A DNA stretch of 64,000 nucleotides, taken from SZUA-36 sp963749115. Lineage in GTDB: Bacteria; Pseudomonadota; Gammaproteobacteria; Xanthomonadales; SZUA-36. Shown in pieces: positions 8,456 to 17,216 of this stretch. Where the stretch lies: positions 1-64,000 of the forward strand of contig CAVVLP010000006.1 of the NCBI GenBank assembly GCA_963749115.1, read 5' to 3'. Below the pieces are notes generated by a model that saw only the letters and a program-made list of their open reading frames with translations, was not told the origin of the DNA and did no database searches. Both the position numbers and the translations under genes were made by a program. The stretch's first letter is position 1; each line of letters opens with the position of its first letter.

Positions 8456-9603
8456 GCCAGGAACTCATTATCGGAATGTTATCCGGCACCAGCCGCGACG
8501 GGGTAGATGCCGTGCTGGTCAGTTTCAGCAATGACTCAATGGAGATATTGCATGCCCTGTGCACACCCTACCCGGTTGCGATCAAGCAGACACTTGATCA
8601 ATTACTCGAAACCGGCGCCCCGCCGGCTCGACAGGCTGCAGAACTTCTCGATGAAAACCTCGCTTACTTCTTTGCCCGTGCCGCGCAGAACCTGGTACGT
8701 GAGAGTGGTTTGGAAATGCGCGATATACGGGCGATAGGCTCGCATGGCCAGAATGTCTGGCACCAACCCGGCGGTGAAAACCCGGTGACCATCCAGCTTG
8801 GAAGAGGCGATCTGATCGCCAGGAACACGGGTACAACGGTGGTCAATGACTTTCGGAGTGCGGATGTAAAGGCCGGTGGACAGGGTGCACCATTGGCACC
8901 TTTGCTGCACCGTGGTCTGTTTCACAATGACTCGGAGAACCGCGCCGTTGTGAACATCGGTGGTATAGCCAACCTTACTATTTTGCCTGCCGAGGGGCTT
9001 GTGACCGGCTATGACTGCGGCCCGGGTAACTGCCTGATGGATGGCTGGACCCGGCGTCAGTTGCAAAAGGACTATGATGACAATGGTCGTTGGGCCGCCA
9101 AAGGTCAACTGGACACCGGGCTATTGAGCCGTATGCTGGAGGATACCTATTTCAGACAAGCACCACCCAAGAGCACCGGCCTGGAATACTTCAGCATGTC
9201 CTGGCTTGATAAAATGCTGGGTGAAACACCACCGGCTGCGGTCAATGTTCAATCCACGCTGGCAGAATTAAGCGTACAAAGCATCGCCGACAGCCTGGCG
9301 GTAGCGGGTTTACCGGACCGGCTACTGGTTTGCGGTGGCGGCGTGCACAATGCCTTCCTGATGCAAAGACTGGCAGCGGCATTACCGGGCGTAGAAGTGG
9401 AGTCGACCGCGAAACACGGTACAGATCCCGACTGGGTAGAGGGATTATTATTCGCCTGGCTGGCGCGTGAAAGGCTGTATGAGCGCACCCAGGACACGGT
9501 AGCCATTACAGGTTCAAATCACCCTGTTTTGATGGGTGTTATCCACCAGCCCGAAGATTACACCAGTCGCCGCCGGCTCTCTTCCCAGGATATTGAAACA
9601 TAA
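8452..9603 (+). CDS. anmK: Anhydro-N-acetylmuramic acid kinase
   Basis: A 383-residue cytoplasmic kinase that opens and phosphorylates 1,6-anhydro-MurNAc to MurNAc-6-phosphate during wall recycling. Family motifs visible are GMLSGTSRDGVDAVLV at the N-terminus, IGSHGQNVWHQPG, DFRSADVKAGGQGAPL, VVNIGGIANLT and a C-terminal LLVCGGGVHNAFLM. Length is that of the family. Translation starts at a GTG that overlaps the stop of the endopeptidase gene by four bases. No frame damage is seen. Confidence 0.95.
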   Translation: MSQELIIGMLSGTSRDGVDAVLVSFSNDSMEILHALCTPYPVAIKQTLDQLLETGAPPARQAAELLDENLAYFFARAAQNLVRESGLEMRDIRAIGSHGQNVWHQPGGENPVTIQLGRGDLIARNTGTTVVNDFRSADVKAGGQGAPLAPLLHRGLFHNDSENRAVVNIGGIANLTILPAEGLVTGYDCGPGNCLMDGWTRRQLQKDYDDNGRWAAKGQLDTGLLSRMLEDTYFRQAPPKSTGLEYFSMSWLDKMLGETPPAAVNVQSTLAELSVQSIADSLAVAGLPDRLLVCGGGVHNAFLMQRLAAALPGVEVESTAKHGTDPDWVEGLLFAWLARERLYERTQDTVAITGSNHPVLMGVIHQPEDYTSRRRLSSQDIET

Positions 9604-9833
9604 GCGGAATATGGCGTTTTTGAGGCATAATCAAAAAGTACACTAGTCCCCGAGCCAGAGCCTATCCCGGCCCTGGCTGGTCCAGGCACGCCTCAGCTTG
9701 GGCTTCCTTCAAGACGTAGCTACGGCTACATCTTTCAGTCCAGCCCGACGCCGAGACGCACCTGTCCTGCGCCATCATCCGGGATACCGGTGCAATCTTC
9801 GGGCCAGCCCTGAGCAAGCAAATAACCGGCTTG
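9604..9833. other. Gene-free gap with small inverted repeats
   Basis: No credible gene lies here. The stretch contains small palindromes, for example gtagctacggctac near 9715-9730, and GC-rich complementary phrases (gccagagcc / ggccctggct). It separates anmK from the convergent truncated FG-GAP gene and may be a degenerate repeat or a bidirectional terminator, but there is no T-run to support the latter. Confidence 0.4.
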
Positions 9834-11108
9834 TCAGTGTGGGTTGGAAGATAATTGAGTGGCAACCGGCTCACCGCGTCTCAACGTGTAGCTTGCACGG
9901 GCCTGCAATGACCCATAACTGGTCTTGCCACCATCCGCCCAGTGTACCGTGACGTTTTTGACTGACACCTCATCTCCAATCCCGAAATGCAGCACACCGT
10001 CGTTACTGGCCAGGTAGCTCGATGCGCGATTGACTGTGCGCCATTGCACACGGTCGCCATGTGTCACTTCAACACGGGCACCGCTGGCTTCATTGCCTGC
10101 CATTTCGAGTACCTCGAGCGCCAACCAGCCACGCCTGGCACCCATCACGTTATGCAGCAACCGGGCGCGGCCGCCGTTATTAACAAGCGCCGCATCGATA
10201 CCGCCATCCCGATCGTAGTCGGCAAAGGCGACAGCCCGTGTATTGTCGATAAGTTGCTGCACTGTTCCGCCACCGGGCTCAACAAGTTCAAATTGAATCC
10301 CTCCGAGGCCCCGGAACAGCTGATTGGGCTCGGAAAACGGTGTTTCTGCCGGCAGTCCCCGGCCAACCCGGCCGTTGCCGACATACAGGTCCAGTTGTCC
10401 GTCATTATCGAAGTCGGCGAAACCGGTACCAAATCCGGTTAAGGCCACGCTTGCTGCGGCCAGCCCTGTCGTGGCCGTTACGTCCTCGAAAATTCCGCCC
10501 TCGTTCAGATACAGCGTATTGGTCTCTCCACGCAGGTGTGTCACGAACAGGTCGAGGTCACCGTCGTTCTCGAGATCGGCGACGGCGATACCCATACCCG
10601 CCTCCGCCGTACCGCTGAGGTTGACTGCCGTACCCGTAATCAATCCGCGATCTTCGAAGCCACCATCACCTGTATTGATCCACAGCTGGTTCGGCATCCC
10701 GTCGTTGGCCACGTAAAGATCCGGCCAGCCATCGGTGTTGAAGTCGCCCGGGACCACACCCAATCCATAACCGCGGGCTTTCCAGATACCCGTTGACTGC
10801 GTCACGTCAACAAAATGATCGCCTTCGTTGCGGTAGAGCACGTCTGCCGCCGGTGCGTTAAAGTGACGTGGGTGGCAATAGTCACGCTCAGCGCCGCCGG
10901 AGAAGCACTCGAGTTCCCGTTTCGAAGACCAGTTCACGTAGTTGCTTACAAACAGGTCGAGGTCGCCATCCAGATCATAGTCGACCCAAGCCGCACTCGC
11001 GCCCCAGCCCGGGTGATTCCCGCAAGCATCCTGAAAAAATCGCAGGATGACGAACAGAGTTGCTAACCGTACACAAAAACGACCGGAGCCCGCCTGGGCC
11101 CCGGTCAT
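9834..11108 (-). pseudogene. CRTAC1/ASPIC-UnbV FG-GAP protein, N-terminally truncated
   Basis: The open frame encodes 424 residues with FG-GAP/VCBS calcium-loop repeats (DYDLDGDLDLF, DFNTDGWPDLY, DLENDGDLDLF, DFDNDGQLDLY) and a C-terminal ASPIC/UnbV domain (VTHGDRVQW, then HFGIGDEVSVKNVTVHWADGG). The intact relative at 17209-18975 has a lipoprotein signal and about 170 more propeller residues before the GW.ASAA phrase with which this frame effectively begins. The first 15 codons lie inside the terminator of the upstream gene (11075-11106), so no normal start or signal peptide remains. A deletion has probably fused the terminator to the middle of the gene. The original protein was likely exported. 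Confidence 0.75.
11075..11106 (-). terminator. Rho-independent terminator of the Cys-rich paralog 1 gene
   Basis: On the minus strand a stem gaccggggccc / gggctccggtc with a short loop is followed by TTTTT. It lies 46 bases after the stop of the Cys-rich gene, the same arrangement as behind paralog 2 (19007-19049). Confidence 0.8.
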
Positions 11109-11151
11109 GATGCGGCGTCAGGGTCGAACAAGCCCCTGGCGTTTATTCAAA

Positions 11152-11895
11152 CTACCTGCAGCGACCGTTGCCCTTGCAGTCACCCGAGCAACACTGGTTG
11201 TCGAGTGAGCAGGATGCGTTCTTCGGCAGACAGACGTTGCAGGATGGATCGGCGCTGCAGTCTGCCGTGTCCGAACAGTCTGTGGCGCCGTCGCAGTCGT
11301 TGTCACTGCTGTCGCTGCAAAGCCCAACCTCATTGACCGGCGGCGCACCGCAATCGGCGGCACACGAGCACTGGTCTTCACCCGGATCGCAGGTGCCATC
11401 GCCGCAGAATGGAGCCGCTCCGCAGTCGATCTCGCAGGTGAAGCTGTCTTCGGCACCCTCACAGATGGCGTCGCCGCAGCAGAAGCTGCCGCTGGGGACA
11501 GGATCCTCGGTGCATTGGAAGCCACCCGATGTGCAACGCGAGTCTCCGCAGCCATTCGGGTTGTAACCATCGTTGAACCCGCAACTAAAACGTCTCGATG
11601 GTTTGCCACCCAGTCTGCTGTTGCAGTCAGCGGAACAATTGGCCCCGTTCTCGCCGTTGCCGGCCTCGCAGATGCCATTGCCACAGACCGCACCCGCAGT
11701 CGTGCCAGAGATGCAGTCGTTCGCACAGTTGTTGCAGTCCTCGCCGGCTTCGCAGACACCGTCGTTGTCACAGGTGACGGCACAAGCGGGGTCCCCGCTG
11801 CAGTCCGAATCGGCGCAGTCGAAATCCCCGTCGCAGTCGTTGTCTATGCCATCGTCGCAAACTTCACTCCCGTGGGCTCGCAGACCGTGCCGCAA
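11152..11895 (-). CDS. Secreted Cys-rich paralog 1, disulfide-rich tail piece
   Basis: This frame carries the tail of the protein that begins at 13574. It starts in register near SEVCDDGIDNDCDGDFDC, a MopE-like DNDCDG calcium/metal motif. It then shows repeated CGNGICEAG / CGDGTCDPGEDQ modules with spaced cysteines and ends in CCSGDCKGNGRCR. Such modules occur in secreted proteins of myxobacteria and other environmental bacteria, where function is mostly unknown. The link to the head is broken at 11869-11871, where one G appears to be missing; the intact order is supported by paralog 2. The tail differs completely from the PPC-like tail of paralog 2. Confidence 0.75.
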   Translation of the reverse strand: MRHGLRAHGSEVCDDGIDNDCDGDFDCADSDCSGDPACAVTCDNDGVCEAGEDCNNCANDCISGTTAGAVCGNGICEAGNGENGANCSADCNSRLGGKPSRRFSCGFNDGYNPNGCGDSRCTSGGFQCTEDPVPSGSFCCGDAICEGAEDSFTCEIDCGAAPFCGDGTCDPGEDQCSCAADCGAPPVNEVGLCSDSSDNDCDGATDCSDTADCSADPSCNVCLPKNASCSLDNQCCSGDCKGNGRCR

Positions 11896-13574
11896 CTGTC
11901 AAACTTGAAGCTGCAGATACGGGTGTTGAAATCAAAGCTGCCGGTGGTCTCGTAATACTCCTGGGTGTACCAGAAGGTGCAGTCATCCACCGGATCGACA
12001 CTCATCGATGAGTAGTCGCCCCAACGGTTTGAAGACGCGGTCTGGGCGCCGGTGCCCTCGTGACAGGTCACCTCGCCACCCGGCATCTGTCCGGCGGTGT
12101 CACCAGACATCCTTGACGTGTAGGCGACCGACGGGAAGCGGCTGCTGCTGGTGATGCTAAAACCCAGCGAAATGTTGCGATCCTGGTCCTGGGCGATCGA
12201 GCCCATCCAGCGATTGCTGCTGTCAGGTGGCGCATAGGTACCGTCCTGCCCCAGTGTCCAGCCACTCTGGCCATTGGTGCTGATGGTTTCGACCCAGCGG
12301 ATACCGGCGCGGTCACCACCGGCGTCGACGGTGGTGTTGAACACCACCGCGGCCTCGTTACCGAACCAGCGGTACTGTGCCCGATACATGGTGAAAGCCG
12401 CCAGGCAGTCGAGGACCTCACCGCCATTAACCGGGCTGATGCAATCGCTGAAGCCGTTGCCAAGGAAGCGGTCAAAGTTGGAACCGGCTGTTACCAGCGG
12501 ACCCTCGCTATAGGTCGAAGCACCGGTGTTCGCCCAGTCGACACACAGGGTATGGTTGCGATAGCCGTCGTTGGCGAAGGGTGAGTCGTCATAGGCCGAG
12601 TCGACGGCCGCCCAATAGGTCGGGCAGGTGTCGGCCGGTGGTGTTGGTCCCGCCAGGTGGGGCGGAAGCTGACCCTCGATACAGTCGGCGCCGGTGCAGG
12701 GATTCGAAAACTTGACGAACTGCGCCGCCGCACCGTTAAGCATCGCATCGCGCTCCATCACACCCGCGGAAACCGAAAAAGATCCGCCGGCGCCGCCGAA
12801 GTCACGTAGTGTGAAGGTGTAGGCGCTTTGACCATTACTGCCGGTGGTGCCATCGGCCCAAACGCCCATCTTCGGGTAGTCGTTCTGACCGCCCGGGGTC
12901 ACGGTAAAGGCGTAGCGATGGTAGCTACCCAGGGGATCGCTGGTGGTCGAGACCGCGACACACTGGATGCCCTGGTTGATCGAGAACTGGCTGACCATCC
13001 AGCGACCGGCGTGGTCGTCGTAAAGCGCCACCGGGTCGCCGTCGTTGTTGCTTTCGCAGAAGCCACCAAAGCCCTGCCAGAAACTATTGCCGGCGAACGG
13101 ACCGGCTAGCAACGTACCTGTGTCGCTATACAGCGCCCAGATCGAGTTAATGTACTGCAGGTAGACCTTGTTTCCCTGCTGGTCCAGACCGATGTCGCCA
13201 TTGACATCCGGCGGCACGATACGGCCGCCGATAACGGCCTGGTTATCGTCATCGGACAGCCCCTGGAAGCTCTGTAAAACACCCGGTGTCGGCCCAAGAC
13301 TCGGGCCGCTTGCGTTCACCAGTCCACCATCGGGAGCGGCGAGATCGGGGTACCTGCCGTAGTCCGGTCTCTCCAGCAGCGGAATCTGCTTGTTAACGCC
13401 GAGGGGTGCAGTGTTGGCGGTCGCCATATCGCGCATCGGTGCCGAGGTGTCGTGGTAAGTCGCCTCGCCAACAGTTATTTCCGCCGCCTGGACTAAACCT
13501 GACAGGAACAGCCCAGCAATAAACAACGTGGCCGTTATCCACATTACGCTACGAATAGTTTTATGACTTAACAT
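11844..13574 (-). CDS. Secreted Cys-rich paralog 1, head piece
   Basis: A 576-residue open piece of a large exported protein of unknown function. A signal peptide ends near LVQAAE at about 28-31. The head then runs for about 540 residues with the phrases VPPDVNGDIGLD, FSINQGIQCVAVSTTSDPLG, RNHTLCVDWA, RWMGSIAQDQ and FWYTQEYYETTGSFDFNTR. It shares most residues with the head at 19910-22387. The overall look is a beta-rich secreted domain; no catalytic motif is recognised. The ATG at 13574 has GGGGA ten bases upstream. The frame ends early because of a probable one-base deletion, and the Cys-rich tail continues in the next frame. Confidence 0.8.
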   Translation of the reverse strand: MLSHKTIRSVMWITATLFIAGLFLSGLVQAAEITVGEATYHDTSAPMRDMATANTAPLGVNKQIPLLERPDYGRYPDLAAPDGGLVNASGPSLGPTPGVLQSFQGLSDDDNQAVIGGRIVPPDVNGDIGLDQQGNKVYLQYINSIWALYSDTGTLLAGPFAGNSFWQGFGGFCESNNDGDPVALYDDHAGRWMVSQFSINQGIQCVAVSTTSDPLGSYHRYAFTVTPGGQNDYPKMGVWADGTTGSNGQSAYTFTLRDFGGAGGSFSVSAGVMERDAMLNGAAAQFVKFSNPCTGADCIEGQLPPHLAGPTPPADTCPTYWAAVDSAYDDSPFANDGYRNHTLCVDWANTGASTYSEGPLVTAGSNFDRFLGNGFSDCISPVNGGEVLDCLAAFTMYRAQYRWFGNEAAVVFNTTVDAGGDRAGIRWVETISTNGQSGWTLGQDGTYAPPDSSNRWMGSIAQDQDRNISLGFSITSSSRFPSVAYTSRMSGDTAGQMPGGEVTCHEGTGAQTASSNRWGDYSSMSVDPVDDCTFWYTQEYYETTGSFDFNTRICSFKFDSCGTVCEPTGVKFATMA

Positions 13575-13880
13575 GATTTCATCTTCCCCAGTATATGGAA
13601 TGACCGGATTTCAGTACCGGTTTGTTTATTTTCGGATTAGCACGAAGGCTCCCTGGAAGGAGGTTAAACGAAGGCTAATAGTTGTTAACGCTTTATAATA
13701 ATTCTCATTCAGTATATGAAATATAGGAAAATTTTCCTAATTTATCTACTTGCTGATTATTCAAAATCCATTTTTGATTTCGGCACGCCTTATCAAATCA
13801 ACAGAATCTGCTTGGAAAAAAGACTTTTCCGAGGTCAATCTACATGCGCCGTTTTTTGTCAAGCAGAAAGTTCCGAGCGC
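13575..13880. other. AT-rich intergenic region upstream of paralog 1
   Basis: A 306-base stretch without a gene, lying between the paralog 1 start and the stop of the HEAT-like gene on the same strand. It is AT-rich and presumably holds the paralog 1 promoter. I could not identify a convincing promoter, operator or terminator. Confidence 0.4.
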
Positions 13881-14867
13881 TTAGCGCGATTTTGCCTGGC
13901 TGATATAACGTTGCAAATCGGAGCGGGTATCGCCGTGAATCCCGCCCTGCCCGATGGCCTGTTCGGCTTTGACCAGGGTCACGCCGGGATCGATATGGTC
14001 CATCGCATCCAGCGCGGCTCTTGAGACCCCGGGGTTGTTCGAATACAGCAGCGTACTGAGCAAATCAATATCCGATTCGTCTCCAACCTGTTGCAAACCC
14101 CTGGCTGCGGTCCTGACGAGGCCCGGCACGAAAGAACTCAAATCATATTGGGAGCCATGAAGTGTAATGGTCTTGCGGAACTCCTTCGCCAGCCAGGGAG
14201 TTGTCATCTCTGCGGGCAGGCGCAGGGCCGAACGGTATATAAAATCGCGGTGCTGCGGGTCAAGCTGCTGCTTTTGGAGCACAAGCTTCAGTACGTCCGC
14301 CTGGGCGGGTTGCATGGCCTCGATCAGATCCGGTCTCAGGTACAACTCCGATATCACCAGGCCGCGGCTGCGAAAATCCTGCCGCTGCATTTGTCCCAAC
14401 AGGGCATTGATTTGCTGGTTCTTGTTTCCGGTAACATCCATCGATCCGGGAGCAAACAGGAACCGGGTGTCCGGGGTATCCTCAAACAGCGCGGTTGCAC
14501 CAATCCCCATCAACTGGACCATAAACGGGCCATCCGGATCCGTTTCCCAGCCTTCTACAAGCCGTCGGTTTCTGCGCATATAGGACCAGGCCACCACGTA
14601 GCTGTTGCCGGCCACGACGTCGGCAAAGCTCTGCGCGTCGGTACGCAGCAGCACTTCATCCGGTGCTTCACCGGACAACCGCTCACTGATGGAGAATAGT
14701 ATTCGGTTGGCTTTGGATTTTTTAGTTGCCTGCGCAATAACTATACGTATCCGCTCAGGATCGCTTTGCAATTCCTCGATGGGTGGCCCCAGTCGTTTAG
14801 CGGCATGTGATTGTTGCATTACTGCCATCATTAGAAACCCAAAAAACATACAAGCCAACTTATTCAT
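13881..14867 (-). CDS. Exported protein of unknown function, HEAT-like C-terminus
   Basis: A 328-residue protein with a signal peptide ending at about SHA-AKR (residues 20-24). The middle third has no family I recognise. Residues 200-320 are helical, and the stretch QVGDESDIDLLSTLLYSNNPGVSRAALDAMDHIDPG looks like HEAT/armadillo repeats, which usually mediate protein contacts. It is divergent from the DsbA-like gene and lies in the block of secreted proteins, so a periplasmic scaffold role is possible but only inferred. Confidence 0.6.
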   Translation of the reverse strand: MNKLACMFFGFLMMAVMQQSHAAKRLGPPIEELQSDPERIRIVIAQATKKSKANRILFSISERLSGEAPDEVLLRTDAQSFADVVAGNSYVVAWSYMRRNRRLVEGWETDPDGPFMVQLMGIGATALFEDTPDTRFLFAPGSMDVTGNKNQQINALLGQMQRQDFRSRGLVISELYLRPDLIEAMQPAQADVLKLVLQKQQLDPQHRDFIYRSALRLPAEMTTPWLAKEFRKTITLHGSQYDLSSFVPGLVRTAARGLQQVGDESDIDLLSTLLYSNNPGVSRAALDAMDHIDPGVTLVKAEQAIGQGGIHGDTRSDLQRYISQAKSR

Positions 14868-14998
14868 TCATAACCCCTGCTCAATAATTTTTTTAAAACG
14901 CCCATTAAACAGTATAGGCAAATCGATCCTAAATCCAGTAGGATAGAATGCATTCTTAAATGCTGAAATCATCAATAATAAACTTTGGAGATCAGGAA

Positions 14999-15406
14999 AT
15001 GCTTAAATCAAGTCGTGTGCTGGGCATGTCAATTGTTGTTTCATTTTTACTTGCTGCCGGGCCAGCGCTGGCGAAGACGAGTGATGAACTGAAGGCCTTG
15101 CAAAAAGAAGTTCAGGCTCTCCAGCAGGGCCAGGTGCAAATGCAGAAGGATTTGGCCGAAATCAAGGCGCTGCTGCAACAGCGTGCCAAGTCCGCACCGG
15201 CAAGGCAGGCTTTTACACCGACTGATATTCAACTCGGCAAGCCACCCTACAAGGGTAACTATGACGCGCCGGTGACCTTGATGGAATTCAGCGACTACCA
15301 GTGTCCCTTATTGCAAACGCCACGCAACCAACGTGATGCCGCAGTTGATCAAAACCTATGTGGATACCGGCAAAGTCCGCTTCATCATGCGCGAATTTCC
15401 GATTGA
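14999..15406 (+). CDS. DsbA-like thiol oxidoreductase, N-terminal piece
   Basis: From the ATG at 14999 the protein has a signal peptide (LLAAGPALA) and a coiled-coil-like Lys/Gln-rich segment (DELKALQKEVQALQQGQ). It then has the start of a DsbA/DsbG-type thioredoxin fold (APVTLMEFSDYQCP). The CxxC active site CPYCKRH is broken by one extra T at 15308-15309, after which this frame is out of register and stops at 15406. The coiled-coil N-terminus suggests an oligomeric, DsbG/BdbD-like periplasmic enzyme. Confidence 0.8.
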   Translation: MLKSSRVLGMSIVVSFLLAAGPALAKTSDELKALQKEVQALQQGQVQMQKDLAEIKALLQQRAKSAPARQAFTPTDIQLGKPPYKGNYDAPVTLMEFSDYQCPLLQTPRNQRDAAVDQNLCGYRQSPLHHARISD

Positions 15407-15800
15407 AAACCTGCACAAGAGGGCGATACCTGCTTCCGAAGCGGCCCTGTGCGCGGGTGATCAAGGCCAGTACTGGGCTATGCACGACTCGCTTTTCACC
15501 GACCAGAAAGCCATGTCCGACGAAAACCTCCAGCAACAGGCGGCAGACCTTGGCCTTGATGTGCCGGCTTTTTCCGAGTGCATGAAGAGTCACAAATTCA
15601 TGGATCAAATCAATACCGATATGGCGGAGGGGCGAAAGCTGGGCATCAGTGGCACACCCAGTTTCGTGGTTGGTCTGACTGACCCCGAGGATCCCAGCAA
15701 GGTGCGCTTTACCAGGTTCATTCGGGGCGCCCAGTCATTGCAGGCTTTTTCTGCCGCGATCGACGAGTTGCTCAAAACCGCTGCCCTGGCAAAAAAGTAA
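15333..15800 (+). CDS. DsbA-like thiol oxidoreductase, C-terminal piece
   Basis: This frame supplies the rest of the thioredoxin-like domain: MPQLIKTYVDTGKVRFIMREFPI, the helical insertion (ALCAGDQGQYWAMHDSLFTDQ) and the cis-proline loop GISGTPSFVVG. These are typical of DsbA-family proteins that use a peroxide- or quinone-coupled oxidation cycle or act as isomerases. Joined to the piece starting at 14999 it gives about 266 residues. It lies between two strongly disulfide-rich secreted paralogs, so a role in folding them is a fair inference. Confidence 0.8.
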   Translation: MMPQLIKTYVDTGKVRFIMREFPIENLHKRAIPASEAALCAGDQGQYWAMHDSLFTDQKAMSDENLQQQAADLGLDVPAFSECMKSHKFMDQINTDMAEGRKLGISGTPSFVVGLTDPEDPSKVRFTRFIRGAQSLQAFSAAIDELLKTAALAKK

Positions 15801-15886
15801 ACCGCTTAAGACTCTGCTTAGGTCGCCCAAATAGCGTGGACGGCCCAATAACATCGTCAGTTAGCGTTCGGGCACTATGTGCGAGT

Positions 15887-16162
15887 TCAGCGAGTCGTTT
15901 GCGGCGGGTGTTGAGGGTTGATGAGCGCGGCCGAGTTGAACCGCGCGATGGCTTCATCGCTGCGGCCGAGCCCTTCAAGCACCAAACCCAGGTTGTAGAA
16001 GCTGTCAGCCGACTGTGGATTGATCTCTATCGCTTTCTCGAAATGGTGTTCGGCACCGTCAAGCTCGCCCCCTGCGCAACAGCAGTGTGCCCCAGTTGTG
16101 CTCAATTTCGGGATCGTGGGGGGCCAGGCGGGCAGCGCGTTCAAATTCAACCACGGCGGCAT
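15887..16162 (-). CDS. TPR membrane protein, C-terminal piece
   Basis: The useful part, from about 16067 to 15887, encodes two TPR units (ELDGAEHHFEKAIEINPQSADSFYNLGLVLEGLGRSDEAIARFNSA). It continues the TPR protein that starts at 17216. The register changes in a run of five Cs on the plus strand (16068-16072), where one extra base would account for the break. Confidence 0.75.
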   Translation of the reverse strand: MPPWLNLNALPAWPPTIPKLSTTGAHCCCAGGELDGAEHHFEKAIEINPQSADSFYNLGLVLEGLGRSDEAIARFNSAALINPQHPPQTTR

Positions 16163-17216
16163 CGTAATCGCCGGCGATGGCGAATTCCATCGCCCGTTGC
16201 TTGATACGCATGATCATTTGTTGGCTGGCGGCGGGAGCACCACTCTCCTCGAGCAGCATTGCCGCTTCGATCGCGGCATCGTAATCGCCTTTCTGCATAT
16301 AGCGGGCAAGGCGTTTTCGCAGGCTTTCCGGATCAACCGCCAGACCCTCAATTTCGAAGAAGAACTGATCGGGAAGACTGACCTCCGACTTGAACTCCTG
16401 GGCCTTGCGCGCAGCCTCGGCGGCCTGCTCGCCACGACCGGTCAGGGTGTAAGCACGCGCCAGGGCGACCTGGGTAATCCGGTCCCGGGGGCTGAGTGCT
16501 TCGGCCCGCTCCAGCTGTTCAACCGCCAGCGGTAAATCACCCAGCAATGTGGCGGCCTGGCCCAGACCACGATGGGCCATGACCAGCCCGGAATCGCGCT
16601 CGAGGGCTGCCAGGTAATTGTCACGGGCTTCGGACCAGCGCCCCAGCCGCAACAGTGCGTCGGCGTAACGGACGTAGACCGGTGCAAAGCCGGGTGCGAG
16701 ACGAATTGCCTGGCGGAACAGCTGTTCAACATGCCCGGCGTCAGCACCACGGATCTCCTCGACACCGGCCAGCAGGTAGACCCAGCGGAAGTCTTGCGGG
16801 GCGAGCCGGTGGGCAATTTCATAGCATGCGGCAGCTTCGCCGAGGCGCCAGTGGGCGTGCAGCAGCTGGCAATATCTCCCGACAGCCGCTGCCGAACCAG
16901 GCTCGCCGATAGCCGCCCGTCGCGCCTCGCTGATGACGCGGGCGACGGGGATCGTCATATCCGAGGTTTCGGGGTCAGGAAGCAGGCTGGTGGGACTGGT
17001 CATACGCGGTGTATGGGATTCAACAATCACCCCGGCAGGATCCGGCCCTGGTCCGGTACCCAGGTAGTAGTACCAGGCTCCAGCAAGCAAGCCGGTAACA
17101 ATTGCACTGACCGTCAGCAGGTGAGGCCACGGTCGCATCCGGGTCGTGACGGAAGTTTCAATGGTCGCTGCTGGCGGTCCCGTTCGCTTGCGCTTGCGTC
17201 TGCTGGCCTTACCCAT
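16059..17216 (-). CDS. TPR-repeat membrane protein, main piece
   Basis: A 385-residue open piece: a basic N-terminus (KASRRKRKR), one membrane anchor at about 32-50, then tandem TPRs. A recognisable unit is DAGHVEQLFRQAIRLAPGFAPVYVRYADALLRLGR, and more follow through to the end. The TPRs should face the periplasm and bind partner proteins. The ATG at 17216 overlaps the stop of the FG-GAP lipoprotein gene by eight bases, so the two are translationally coupled. The same TPR plus FG-GAP pairing recurs at 24052-29251. An extra base at 16068-16072 cuts the frame. Confidence 0.8.
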   Translation of the reverse strand: MGKASRRKRKRTGPPAATIETSVTTRMRPWPHLLTVSAIVTGLLAGAWYYYLGTGPGPDPAGVIVESHTPRMTSPTSLLPDPETSDMTIPVARVISEARRAAIGEPGSAAAVGRYCQLLHAHWRLGEAAACYEIAHRLAPQDFRWVYLLAGVEEIRGADAGHVEQLFRQAIRLAPGFAPVYVRYADALLRLGRWSEARDNYLAALERDSGLVMAHRGLGQAATLLGDLPLAVEQLERAEALSPRDRITQVALARAYTLTGRGEQAAEAARKAQEFKSEVSLPDQFFFEIEGLAVDPESLRKRLARYMQKGDYDAAIEAAMLLEESGAPAASQQMIMRIKQRAMEFAIAGDYDAAVVEFERAARLAPHDPEIEHNWGTLLLRRGRA

